8,913 nt of DNA from JAICLL01 sp035252155. GTDB taxonomy: Bacteria; Planctomycetota; Planctomycetia; Pirellulales; JAICIG01. The notes under the pieces were generated by a model. It searched no databases. It saw only the letters and a program-made list of their open reading frames with translations, and had not been told where the DNA came from. This document shows, in pieces, positions 1 to 5,597 of this stretch. A program made the translations under genes and the position numbers. The DNA lies in contig DATFDL010000564.1 in NCBI GenBank assembly GCA_035252155.1, positions 1 to 8,913 of the forward strand, read 5' to 3'. Each line of letters starts with the position of its first letter. The first letter of the stretch is position 1.

Positions 1-651
1 GCGGCGCTCGATGCCTTGGCCGCCGCTGGGCGGGGCGATTATCTGTCGATCAAACTGCCGGCATTGCAGAACAGTCGGTTGCTTCTCGGCGAAGTGCTCG
101 ACCGCGCTCGACAGCTTGGCGTGCGGATTCATTTCGACTCGCTGGCGCCAGAGACGGCCGATGCCATGTGGTCGGCTGTGGCCGAGGCGGCCGGCGGCGG
201 CGTTGAGCTGAGTTGCTCGCTCCCCGGCCGCTGGCGCAGAAGCCTCGACGACGCCGAAACGGCGATCGGCCTGGGCGTCATTCCGCGCGTGATCAAAGGG
301 CAATGGGCGGATGCGGCGGAACCCGATCTCGACCCTCGACAAGGGTTCTTGGGCGTAATCGACCGGCTCGCCGGGCGTGCGCCGCGGGTGGCGGTGGCCA
401 GCCACGACGCGCCGCTTGCCCGGCAGGCGATCCAGCGGCTGCGCGCGGCCGGCAGCGACTGCGAGTTGGAGCTGCTCTACGGCTTGCCCCAGCGGGCCTC
501 GTTGGCGTTGGCCGCGGCCGAGCGCGTGACGGTGCGATTCTACGTCCCCTACGGGCGAGCTTATCTTCCCTACTGTTTGGGCCAGATCCGACGGCGGCCT
601 TGGCTGCTCTGGTGGCTGGTGCGCGATTCGCTGGCGATACGCGGGGCGTGA
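1..651 (+). CDS. Proline dehydrogenase-like protein, C-terminal part (5' end outside window)
   Basis: The reading frame is open from base 1 to the TGA at 649-651, giving 216 visible residues with the start off the left edge. The family is FAD-dependent and oxidises proline to pyrroline-5-carboxylate, the first step of proline catabolism, on a TIM barrel. Visible motifs follow the barrel order: SIKLPAL (about residues 16-22), HFDSLAPE (about 44-51), RVIKG (96-100, matching the usual RLVKG strand), VASHD (about 132-136, where ATHN is usual), ELLYGLPQ (about 156-163), and a C-terminal FYVPYG followed by PYCLGQIRRRP. The paired arginines in that last motif correspond to the substrate-carboxylate-binding RR pair of the family. 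RVIKGQWAD differs from the usual RLVKGAYW and SHD from THN, so the protein is a divergent member and its substrate is less certain than its fold. No P5C dehydrogenase domain follows, so it is a stand-alone enzyme on this side. No terminator is obvious after the stop. Confidence 0.82.
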   Translation, partial: AALDALAAAGRGDYLSIKLPALQNSRLLLGEVLDRARQLGVRIHFDSLAPETADAMWSAVAEAAGGGVELSCSLPGRWRRSLDDAETAIGLGVIPRVIKGQWADAAEPDLDPRQGFLGVIDRLAGRAPRVAVASHDAPLARQAIQRLRAAGSDCELELLYGLPQRASLALAAAERVTVRFYVPYGRAYLPYCLGQIRRRPWLLWWLVRDSLAIRGA

Positions 652-704
652 TTTTTCGGTCGACGGCGCGTATACTAGTTGGCCGCCACGAAACTCGACC
701 TCTG

Positions 705-850
705 ATCGGTTTTGACATTCGAAAACGGCAATGGCGGGAACCGGCATGTGGCACAGCCGCCCTCGGCTGTGCATCGCCGACGCCAGTCGGCGTCGCCGAA
801 CCAGCCGAGGGCGGCTGGTCCACATGCCTGTTTCGATTGTCAAAACCGAT
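705..850. repeat. 146-bp nested palindromic element
   Basis: An imperfect palindrome fills most of the gap before the DUF4242 gene. Outer arms: ATCGGTTTTGACA starting at 705 is matched inverted at the right end (838-850), and the match continues through TCGAAA after one mismatch. Inner arms: 743-769 and 802-828 are 27-bp inverted repeats with two mismatches (outer part GGCATGTGG / CCACATGCC). Each inner arm also folds on itself: CAGCCG-CCCT-CGGCTG at 754-769 and CAGCCG-AGGG-CGGCTG at 802-817. The central 32 bases hold a third hairpin, CGACGCC / GGCGTCG at 778-784 and 789-795. The left side has about 17 extra bases between outer and inner arms. No coding sequence fits inside. From memory, CAGCCGCCCTCGGCTG-type palindromes occur dispersed in planctomycete genomes; this was not checked. 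It could be a non-autonomous mobile palindrome or a structured mRNA leader. Confidence 0.8.
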
Positions 851-873
851 TAGGGAACGCCCTCAATCTGCTT

Positions 874-1149
874 ATGCCCAAATACATCATCGAACGTGAA
901 ATCCCCGGGGCCGGCAAACTGACGCCCGATGAGCTGCGCGGCATTTCGCTGGCCTCGTGCGGCGTGCTCCGCAAGCTCGGCCCGCAGATCCAGTGGGTCG
1001 AAAGTTACGTGACGGCGGACAAGGTCTATTGTGTCTACCTGTCGCCCAGCCGAGAGTTGATCGAAGAGCACGCCCGGCAGGGCGGCTTCCCGGCCAACAA
1101 AATCTCGGAAGTGATGACGGTCATCGACCCCACCACGGCTGAAGGCTGA
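874..1149 (+). CDS. DUF4242 family protein (SCO4226-like nickel-binding fold)
   Basis: A complete 91-residue protein. The start is the ATG at 874, because family similarity begins exactly there (MPKYIIEREIPGAGKL); the open frame further upstream runs through the palindromic repeat and is not protein-like. DUF4242 proteins are small alpha+beta ferredoxin-like domains. The characterised relative, Streptomyces SCO4226, is a nickel-responsive nickel-binding protein, but the function of most members is unknown. Visible family features are the N-terminal IERE strand, the SCGVLRKLGPQIQWVESYV segment (about residues 28-46), the VYCVYLSP strand (51-58), EEHARQGGFPANKI (64-77) and the terminal TVIDPTTA. 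Length is normal for a one-domain member. No signal peptide or membrane segment is seen, so it is probably cytoplasmic. There is no well-placed Shine-Dalgarno: the nearest purine run, AGGGAA at 852-857, is 16 bases from the start. It is convergent with mutS across a shared hairpin. A specific metal or substrate cannot be assigned. Confidence 0.88.
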   Translation: MPKYIIEREIPGAGKLTPDELRGISLASCGVLRKLGPQIQWVESYVTADKVYCVYLSPSRELIEEHARQGGFPANKISEVMTVIDPTTAEG

Positions 1150-1151
1150 GT

Positions 1152-1222
1152 CGGCGCCGTAGAACGGAATTCATTCCGTTCCCTCTTAAAAACGGAATAA
1201 ATTCCGTTCTACGAGGGCGCCG
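1152..1222. terminator. Compound hairpin between convergent genes; likely mutS terminator
   Basis: Arms 1159-1180 and 1191-1212 are a 22-bp inverted repeat with one mismatch (GTAGAACGGAATT at one end, AATTCCGTTCTAC at the other). It is flanked by a further CGGCGCC / GGCGCCG pair at 1152-1158 and 1216-1222, with a 3-base bulge. Each arm can also fold alone. On the minus strand the first arm gives AACGGAA-TTTA-TTCCGTT followed directly by TTT and then AAG, a short U-tract that resembles an intrinsic terminator for mutS, whose stop codon (1209-1211) lies inside the arm. On the plus strand the hairpin is followed by CCCTCTT, so support for terminating the DUF4242 gene is weaker. The element may also be a dispersed repeat reused here. 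Confidence 0.65.
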
Positions 1223-3857
1223 CCAACTCATCCTGCCATTCTTTCAACAGCGCCAACGCCGCCAGCGGCGAGAGCGTGTTGACATCGGTCTGGCGGATTT
1301 TATCGAGCAGCGGATTCTCCGGCGCGGCAAACAGCGTGAGCTGCAAATCGTCCGTCACGCGCATCCGCTTGCGGGCCAGCTTGGGCCGGCCTTGCTCATC
1401 GAGATGTTCTTGCTCCAGCCGGGCCAGAATCTGCTTGGCGCGTTCAAGCACTTCGCGCGGCACGCCCGCCAGCCGGGCCACGTGAATTCCATAGCTTTTG
1501 TCCGCCGCCCCCTCGACAATCTTGTGCAGAAAGACGACTTCCTCTTGCCACTCGCGCACCGCCACGTTCAGGTTCTTCACCTTCGCCAGCGATCCGGCCA
1601 AGTCGGTCAGCTCGTGGTAGTGCGTGGCAAACAGCGTGCGGCAGCCGACGCGATCGTGCAGATATTCGACGATGGCCCAGGCCAGCGATACGCCGTCGTA
1701 GGTGCTCGTGCCCCGACCGATTTCGTCCAGAATCACCAGGCTCCGTTCGGTGGCGGTGTTCAAGATCCGCGCCGTCTCAGTCATCTCGACCATGAACGTG
1801 CTTTGGCCGCGGGCCAGCTCGTCGCTGGCGCCGACTCGGGCAAAGATGCGGTCGGCCACACCCAGCATCGCCTCGCGGGCTGGCACAAAGCTGCCCATCT
1901 GCGCCATCAACGTCATCAGCGCCACCTGGCGGATGTAGGTGCTCTTGCCCGCCATGTTCGGCCCGGTGATCAGCAACATCGTGCCTTCATCGGGACCAGC
2001 GGTCACATCGTTGGGCACAAACGTGCCTTCGGGCAAGCGCACATCGAGCACGGGATGTCGGCCATCGACGACTTTCAGCAGCGGCTCTTCGACCACCGTC
2101 GGGCGGCAATAGCCGCGATCGCGGGCCAATTCGGCCAGGGCCGACAAGACATCGATTTGCGCCAGCGCTCCGGCCGTAGATCGCAGCCGCCGCGCGCCAG
2201 CGGCCACCAGATAGCGCAGTTCCAAGAACAACTCGTGCTCCAGCTCTTTCGCCTTTTCATCGGCGGCGAGCACCTTCTCTTCATATTCCTTCAGCTCCGG
2301 CGTGATGTACCGCTCGGCGTTTTTGATGGTCTGCTTGCGAATGTAGCCGGCGGGCACCTTGTCGCGGTGCGTGTGCGTGATCTCCAGGTAATAGCCAAAA
2401 ACCTGGTTGAAACCGACCTTGAGGTTGGCGATGCCCGTCCGCTGGATTTCTTCGGCCTGATACCGGGCGATCCATTGCTTGCCGCCGGCGGCCAGCTCAC
2501 GCAGATTGTCGAGCTCCGCGCTAAAGCCAGGTCGAATCAGGCCGCCCTCGGTGCTCACCAGCGGGCAGTCATCCACCAATGCGGCGTCGAGCTTGCCGCG
2601 AATCTCCGGGCAAAGATCGAGCTCGCCCTCTAGCCGCGTCAAAAGCGTCGCCTGCCGCGCCGTGAGCTTGGCCTTGAGCGTCGGAAGCGTGCGCAGCGTG
2701 CGGGCCAAGCAGCCGAGATCGCGCGGGCTGGCCCGGCCGGTGGTCACACGGGCCAACAATCGTTCGACATCGTAAATGCCCTGAAGCTGCCCGCGTAGCT
2801 CGTCGGCCAGCTTGATGTGGGCCAGCAATTCGGCGACCGCGTCGAGACGTTCGCTGATCGCCGCGACCGAGGTCAACGGGTTGGCAATCCAATCGCCCAA
2901 CAACCGGGCGCCCATCGCGGTGACGGTGCGATCGAGCACTTCGACCAGCGAGCCTTCGCGCCGGCCCTCGCGCAGCGTGCGCGTGATCTCCAGGCTGCGG
3001 CGGGTCGCCTCGTCGATTTCCAAAGCCTGCCCCAGCCGATAGGGCGTCAGCCGATCGATATGCCCCAGCGACGACTTTTGAGTTTCCGTCAGATAATCGA
3101 GAATCGCTCCCGCCGCGCGGACGGCGGCGACATCGTGGCCGTCGAAGCCGAACCCTTCGAGCGTCTGCGTGCCAAAGTGCCTGGCCAGCGCTTGCTGCGC
3201 CGCCGTGTGGCCGAAGGCCCAGGCCGGCCGCCGCGTGATCACCGACCGCTCATCGCCACGGGCCGCCGGCGGCTCGGCCTCGTCGGCCAGTAGCAACTCG
3301 ACCGGAGCGATGCGGGCCAGTTCGTCAGAGAGCCGCGTCTCGGGCAGTTGCGCCGCCAAAAAACGCCCGGTCGATAGGTCGATCCAGGCCAGTCCCACCG
3401 GCTCGCCGGGCACGAGCGCCGCCAGGTAGTTGCTCTCGTGCGGATCGAGCAGGGCGTCGTCGGTCACGGTACCGGGCGAGACGACGCGGGTCACCTCGCG
3501 CTTGACCAGCCCCTTGGCCAGCCGCGGGTCTTCGACCTGTTCGCAGATGGCGGCCCGCAGCCCGGCCGCGATCAGCTTGCCCAGATAGCTTTCGAGCTGA
3601 TGGTGAGGAAAGCCCGCCATCGGCACCGGGTTTTCGCCTTTATCGCGGCTGGTCAGAGCCAGTCCCAGCACGCGGGCGGCCAACTTCGCGTCATCGTGAA
3701 ACAACTCATAAAAATCGCCCATCCGGAACAGCAGGACGCACTCGGGGCAGGCCGCCTTGGCGTCGAGATACTGCTGCATCATCGGCGTCACGCCGCGCGC
3801 GCCGCTGCTCAGGCGACTCGGCGCTTCGGAAGAAACTTTGTCGGAAGCGATGGCCAT
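1209..3857 (-). CDS. mutS: DNA mismatch repair protein MutS
   Basis: MutS scans DNA as a dimer, binds mismatches and small loops, and recruits MutL in an ATP-dependent way. Numbering from the chosen ATG, 882 residues. Domain I begins TPMMQQYLDAK and carries the mismatch-reading Phe-X-Glu as DFYELF (F49, E51). Connector, core (about 260-560) and clamp regions follow, including FNQVFGYYLEIT near 483-494. The C-terminal ABC-type ATPase has Walker A GPNMAGKST (632-640), TFMVEMTET (687-695), Walker B VILDEIGRGTSTYDG (about 708-722) and FATHYHEL (743-750). QLTLF at 839-843 matches a beta-clamp-binding motif, and the end (LSPLAALALLKEW) resembles the usual C-terminal helix. The set is complete and looks functional. 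Start choice: the frame is open to a TTG at 3902, but that adds 15 mainly hydrophobic residues with no family match and no ribosome site. The ATG at 3857 gives an N-terminus of normal length for the family, although it also lacks a clear Shine-Dalgarno. No mutL is nearby. Confidence 0.96.
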   Translation of the reverse strand: MAIASDKVSSEAPSRLSSGARGVTPMMQQYLDAKAACPECVLLFRMGDFYELFHDDAKLAARVLGLALTSRDKGENPVPMAGFPHHQLESYLGKLIAAGLRAAICEQVEDPRLAKGLVKREVTRVVSPGTVTDDALLDPHESNYLAALVPGEPVGLAWIDLSTGRFLAAQLPETRLSDELARIAPVELLLADEAEPPAARGDERSVITRRPAWAFGHTAAQQALARHFGTQTLEGFGFDGHDVAAVRAAGAILDYLTETQKSSLGHIDRLTPYRLGQALEIDEATRRSLEITRTLREGRREGSLVEVLDRTVTAMGARLLGDWIANPLTSVAAISERLDAVAELLAHIKLADELRGQLQGIYDVERLLARVTTGRASPRDLGCLARTLRTLPTLKAKLTARQATLLTRLEGELDLCPEIRGKLDAALVDDCPLVSTEGGLIRPGFSAELDNLRELAAGGKQWIARYQAEEIQRTGIANLKVGFNQVFGYYLEITHTHRDKVPAGYIRKQTIKNAERYITPELKEYEEKVLAADEKAKELEHELFLELRYLVAAGARRLRSTAGALAQIDVLSALAELARDRGYCRPTVVEEPLLKVVDGRHPVLDVRLPEGTFVPNDVTAGPDEGTMLLITGPNMAGKSTYIRQVALMTLMAQMGSFVPAREAMLGVADRIFARVGASDELARGQSTFMVEMTETARILNTATERSLVILDEIGRGTSTYDGVSLAWAIVEYLHDRVGCRTLFATHYHELTDLAGSLAKVKNLNVAVREWQEEVVFLHKIVEGAADKSYGIHVARLAGVPREVLERAKQILARLEQEHLDEQGRPKLARKRMRVTDDLQLTLFAAPENPLLDKIRQTDVNTLSPLAALALLKEWQDELAAPS

Positions 3858-4303
3858 GCTGAGGGAGCTGCTGAGGACGATCGTGGCGGCCCATGCTATC
3901 AAATCGAGTGAGGAGCGAACAAGCGCGCAGACGATCGGGCGGAGCAGCCGCGCCGGTAGGTCAACAGGCGGCCGCGCTTACCAAGTTTTTGTCTAGGCGC
4001 TTTGACGTAAACCAGAACACCGCAAGCGTTTAACCACTCAAAAACACGTTAATTTCTGGCGGGGGGGTAATAACCAGAGTGAGGGGTTTTCCTAGGTCTC
4101 CGTGGTCACGCCCCGAAGCCGCCTAAACATTGCTCGAGCCGTCAAGGTCGCTCAAGGCGCGGGCAAATGGCTGTGCGCGCATTCCCGCCCAACGGGAAAC
4201 TCCTTGTAGTGTACATAAATTCATATATCCTTGTCAAGCGGGCGCTGGCTTCTTTGGTCAGAACATCGCCTCGGTCGGCCTGTGTCGCCGATTCCAATAC
4301 GGG
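3858..4303. other. 446-bp gene-free region upstream of mutS, possible long leader or small RNA
   Basis: No convincing protein gene is present on either strand; the longer open frames here are low-complexity shadows. Seen from the minus strand: the DUF1559 stop is overlapped by a weak 5-bp hairpin (CGGGT-TTTG-ACCCG, 4300-4313) without a U-tract. A consensus-like promoter follows at 4208-4237. The predicted RNA would begin near 4201 with TTTCCCG-TTGG-GCGGGAA as a hairpin (about 4183-4199), followed by CTTGAGC / GCTCGAG pairing around 4131-4156. A larger imperfect fold is bounded by CCAGAA and TTCTGG in about 4011-4061. The part next to mutS (about 3860-3990) is very GC-rich. I recognise no named riboswitch or RNA family. 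It could be an unusually long mutS 5' leader or a separate small RNA. Confidence 0.5.
4208..4237 (-). promoter_or_regulatory. Sigma70-type promoter pointing toward mutS
   Basis: On the minus strand a perfect -35 box, TTGACA (4232-4237), is followed after 18 bases by TACACT (4208-4213), four of six matches to TATAAT. The spacer is strikingly AT-rich in a GC-rich setting. Transcription would start near 4201, about 344 bases before the mutS ATG. It starts 67 bases beyond the DUF1559 stop. The AAGGAG at 4200-4205 overlaps the predicted start site, so it is unlikely to act as a ribosome site. Confidence 0.55.
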
Positions 4304-5200
4304 TCAAAACCCGCCCACGGGTTCATGGCCCGCGGGCGTGCTCAGGGCGCGGAGCACCTGGGAATTCACCGAGTCAGAGATAAACCTGACGCTGCCATCG
4401 ACCATGGCGGCGTTGGCGCCGGTCGGATGATTGCTCGACATCTCGCGACCGCCGGCGCCGTTCACCGCGAACGTCATCTGGCCGGCGTTCAGATCGCGCG
4501 GCTCCATCCAGTTGATTCCCGCATTCACGCTTTCGACCACCAGCAGCGTGTTCGACATGCCGTCGGTGATCGAACGCTGGCTGATCGACTTGTCGGCGTC
4601 GAACATCGTGCCCGGCCCGGTGATGACCACGTAGTCGGTGGTGCTGGCCGTCGCGGGATCGGACGCACAGCGGTAAACCTCCGGCATTTCGGCGGCCAAC
4701 TGGCTGTTGTTCGGCCCGTCCCAAGGCTCGTCGAAGCGGTAGCGGGCGTATAAGTCGGGCCGTTCGACGAACGGCAGAATCAACACCCGCCAACTGTGCA
4801 TTGGCTTGCCATTGGAGTCGGCCAGATAGGCGGGGGGATAGACGCCATAGACGTCGTGGTAGTTCTGCATCGCGATGGCGATCTGCTTCAGATTGTTGGT
4901 GCACTGTGAGCGACGGGCGGCCTCGCGGGCGCCTTGCACCGCCGGCAGCAGCAGCGCGGCCAACACTCCGCCGCACATCACCAGGCCCACCAGCCCGCCA
5001 ACCAGGACCACGATGAGAACGCCCGCCGCCGAGCTGCGCTGGGCCGGCGCGCCATAGGCTGGCACGCCGTACCCCGGCGCGGCCGGGCCGGGCACCGTGA
5101 CCATCGCCCCGCATTGCCGGCAGGGGCCGGTCTGGCCCGCGTACTGATCGTCGACGTTCGATTGCAACCCGCACTGCGGACACGTAAACGCAATGGCCAT
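4304..5200 (-). CDS. DUF1559 domain protein with N-terminal zinc ribbon
   Basis: A 298-residue protein of the DUF1559 family, which is hugely expanded in planctomycetes and usually begins as a type IV pilin-like or pseudopilin protein. Here the N-terminus is a zinc ribbon, CPQCG (C7, C10) with CRQCG (C27, C30), then a Pro/Gly/Ala/Tyr linker (about 36-58), then one membrane helix (about 59-86, ending ALLLPAVQGAREAARR). The conserved DUF1559 body follows: CTNNLKQIAIAMQNYHDVYGVYP (100-122), YRCASDP (176-182) and the closing VDGSVRFISDSVNSQVLRAL (267-286). C100 and C178 sit at the positions of the family's conserved cysteines and could form a disulfide. The expected topology is ribbon in the cytoplasm and DUF1559 domain outside. 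No prepilin-peptidase G-F-T-L-x-E site is present. The start is the ATG at 5200, supported by AGGAA eight bases upstream and by the ribbon beginning at once; the 13 extra upstream codons have no support. The family's function is not established; envelope or pilus-like roles are proposed. Confidence 0.93.
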   Translation of the reverse strand: MAIAFTCPQCGLQSNVDDQYAGQTGPCRQCGAMVTVPGPAAPGYGVPAYGAPAQRSSAAGVLIVVLVGGLVGLVMCGGVLAALLLPAVQGAREAARRSQCTNNLKQIAIAMQNYHDVYGVYPPAYLADSNGKPMHSWRVLILPFVERPDLYARYRFDEPWDGPNNSQLAAEMPEVYRCASDPATASTTDYVVITGPGTMFDADKSISQRSITDGMSNTLLVVESVNAGINWMEPRDLNAGQMTFAVNGAGGREMSSNHPTGANAAMVDGSVRFISDSVNSQVLRALSTPAGHEPVGGF

Positions 5201-5208
5201 CGCGGTGA

Positions 5209-5213
5209 TTCCT
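5209..5213 (-). promoter_or_regulatory. Shine-Dalgarno site of the DUF1559 gene
   Basis: AGGAA on the minus strand lies eight bases before the ATG at 5200. It decides the start in favour of the zinc-ribbon methionine rather than the upstream in-frame codon at 5239. It is the only well-spaced ribosome site I find in the window. Confidence 0.6.
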
Positions 5214-5244
5214 GCTGAGAACCGAGGGGCAAGAAACAACGTCG

Positions 5245-5273
5245 TTTATAAGACGGCCCCGACCCGCCGGCAA
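5245..5273 (-). promoter_or_regulatory. Sigma70-type promoter of the DUF1559 gene
   Basis: On the minus strand TTGCCG (5268-5273, four of six matches to TTGACA) is followed after exactly 17 bases by TATAAA (5245-5250, five of six matches to TATAAT). The predicted start near 5238 gives a 5' leader of about 38 bases that contains the Shine-Dalgarno at 5209-5213. This suggests the gene is transcribed independently of the M56 gene upstream. Confidence 0.6.
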
Positions 5274-5309
5274 GCGTTAGTAAGCGGCAGTCCCCTGGCG
5301 CCACATAAC

Positions 5310-5557
5310 GCGTTTTGCTTCCGACCCCATCGAGCTTGCCTCGATGGTGAAGAAGATGGTGTGCTAACCGAACATACCTGCGTTTTCCTGCGACCCCATC
5401 CAGCTTGCCTGGATGGTGAAGGAGATTTGGCCGAGGATGCACACCACCGGAATCTAATTCACCATCCAGACAAGCTGGATGGGGTCTCATTACCGGTTTT
5501 CACGGCAGTCTTTAGCTCACCATCTCGTTCACCGATCCGCGCAAGGCGGATGGGGTC
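5310..5557. repeat. Cluster of four covarying hairpin repeats (REP/BIME-like)
   Basis: Four related units lie at 5323-5351, 5392-5420, 5458-5486 and 5528-5557, with starts 69, 66 and 70 bases apart. The first two read in plus orientation and the last two inverted. In common orientation each is GACCCCATC, three variable bases, CTTGC or CTTGT loop, three complementary bases, GATGGTGAA. The variable stem triplets are GAG/CTC, CAG/CTG, CAG/CTG and CGC/GCG, so the stem is kept while its sequence changes; the fourth copy has one inserted base (GATCGG). The similarity runs on past the hairpin: all four carry ATCT-NN-TTCACC on the GGTGAA side, and copies 1 and 2 share GCGTTTT on the other side. Copies 2 and 3 form a 29-bp inverted repeat with one mismatch. 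The cluster begins 40 bases after the M56 stop on the minus strand and could act there as a terminator or mRNA-stabilising structure. No poly-U tract follows any copy. Confidence 0.85.
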
Positions 5558-5597
5558 CAAGAACGCGCGATATCAAATGCCGCCGTGGGACATCGCA

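Noticed and set aside
671..676. TATACT as a -10 box for the DUF4242 gene
   Set aside because: The hexamer matches well, but no acceptable -35 box lies 16-18 bases upstream, and the leader would have to run through the whole 146-bp palindrome.
712..873. N-terminal extension of the DUF4242 gene by 54 codons
   Set aside because: The extension is a translation of the palindromic repeat with low-complexity composition. Family similarity starts exactly at the ATG at 874.
1392..2633. A 413-codon plus-strand open frame inside mutS
   Set aside because: It is the antisense shadow of mutS, whose domains and motifs are unambiguous on the minus strand; high GC content produces such frames.
3930..3991. 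Plus-strand intrinsic terminator ending in GTTTTTG
   Set aside because: The T-run at 3985-3989 is preceded only by a weak, mismatched GGTA/TACC pairing, and no plus-strand gene precedes it.
4123..4182. A 19-codon minus-strand leader ORF (MRAQPFARALSDLDGSSNV) after the promoter at 4208-4237
   Set aside because: The AAGGAG upstream is 17 bases from the ATG and overlaps the predicted transcription start, so it would be largely missing from the mRNA. The peptide has no run of regulatory codons and no recognisable similarity.
4130..4753. A 207-codon plus-strand open frame over the mutS upstream region and the DUF1559 gene
   Set aside because: Most of it is antisense to the DUF1559 gene, with no recognisable domain and no ribosome site.
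5323..5557. CRISPR array (29-30-base repeats, 37-41-base spacers)
   Set aside because: The units change orientation halfway, their stems differ by compensatory substitutions, and the flanking sequence is itself partly conserved between units. No cas gene is present. A REP/BIME-like cluster explains these facts better.
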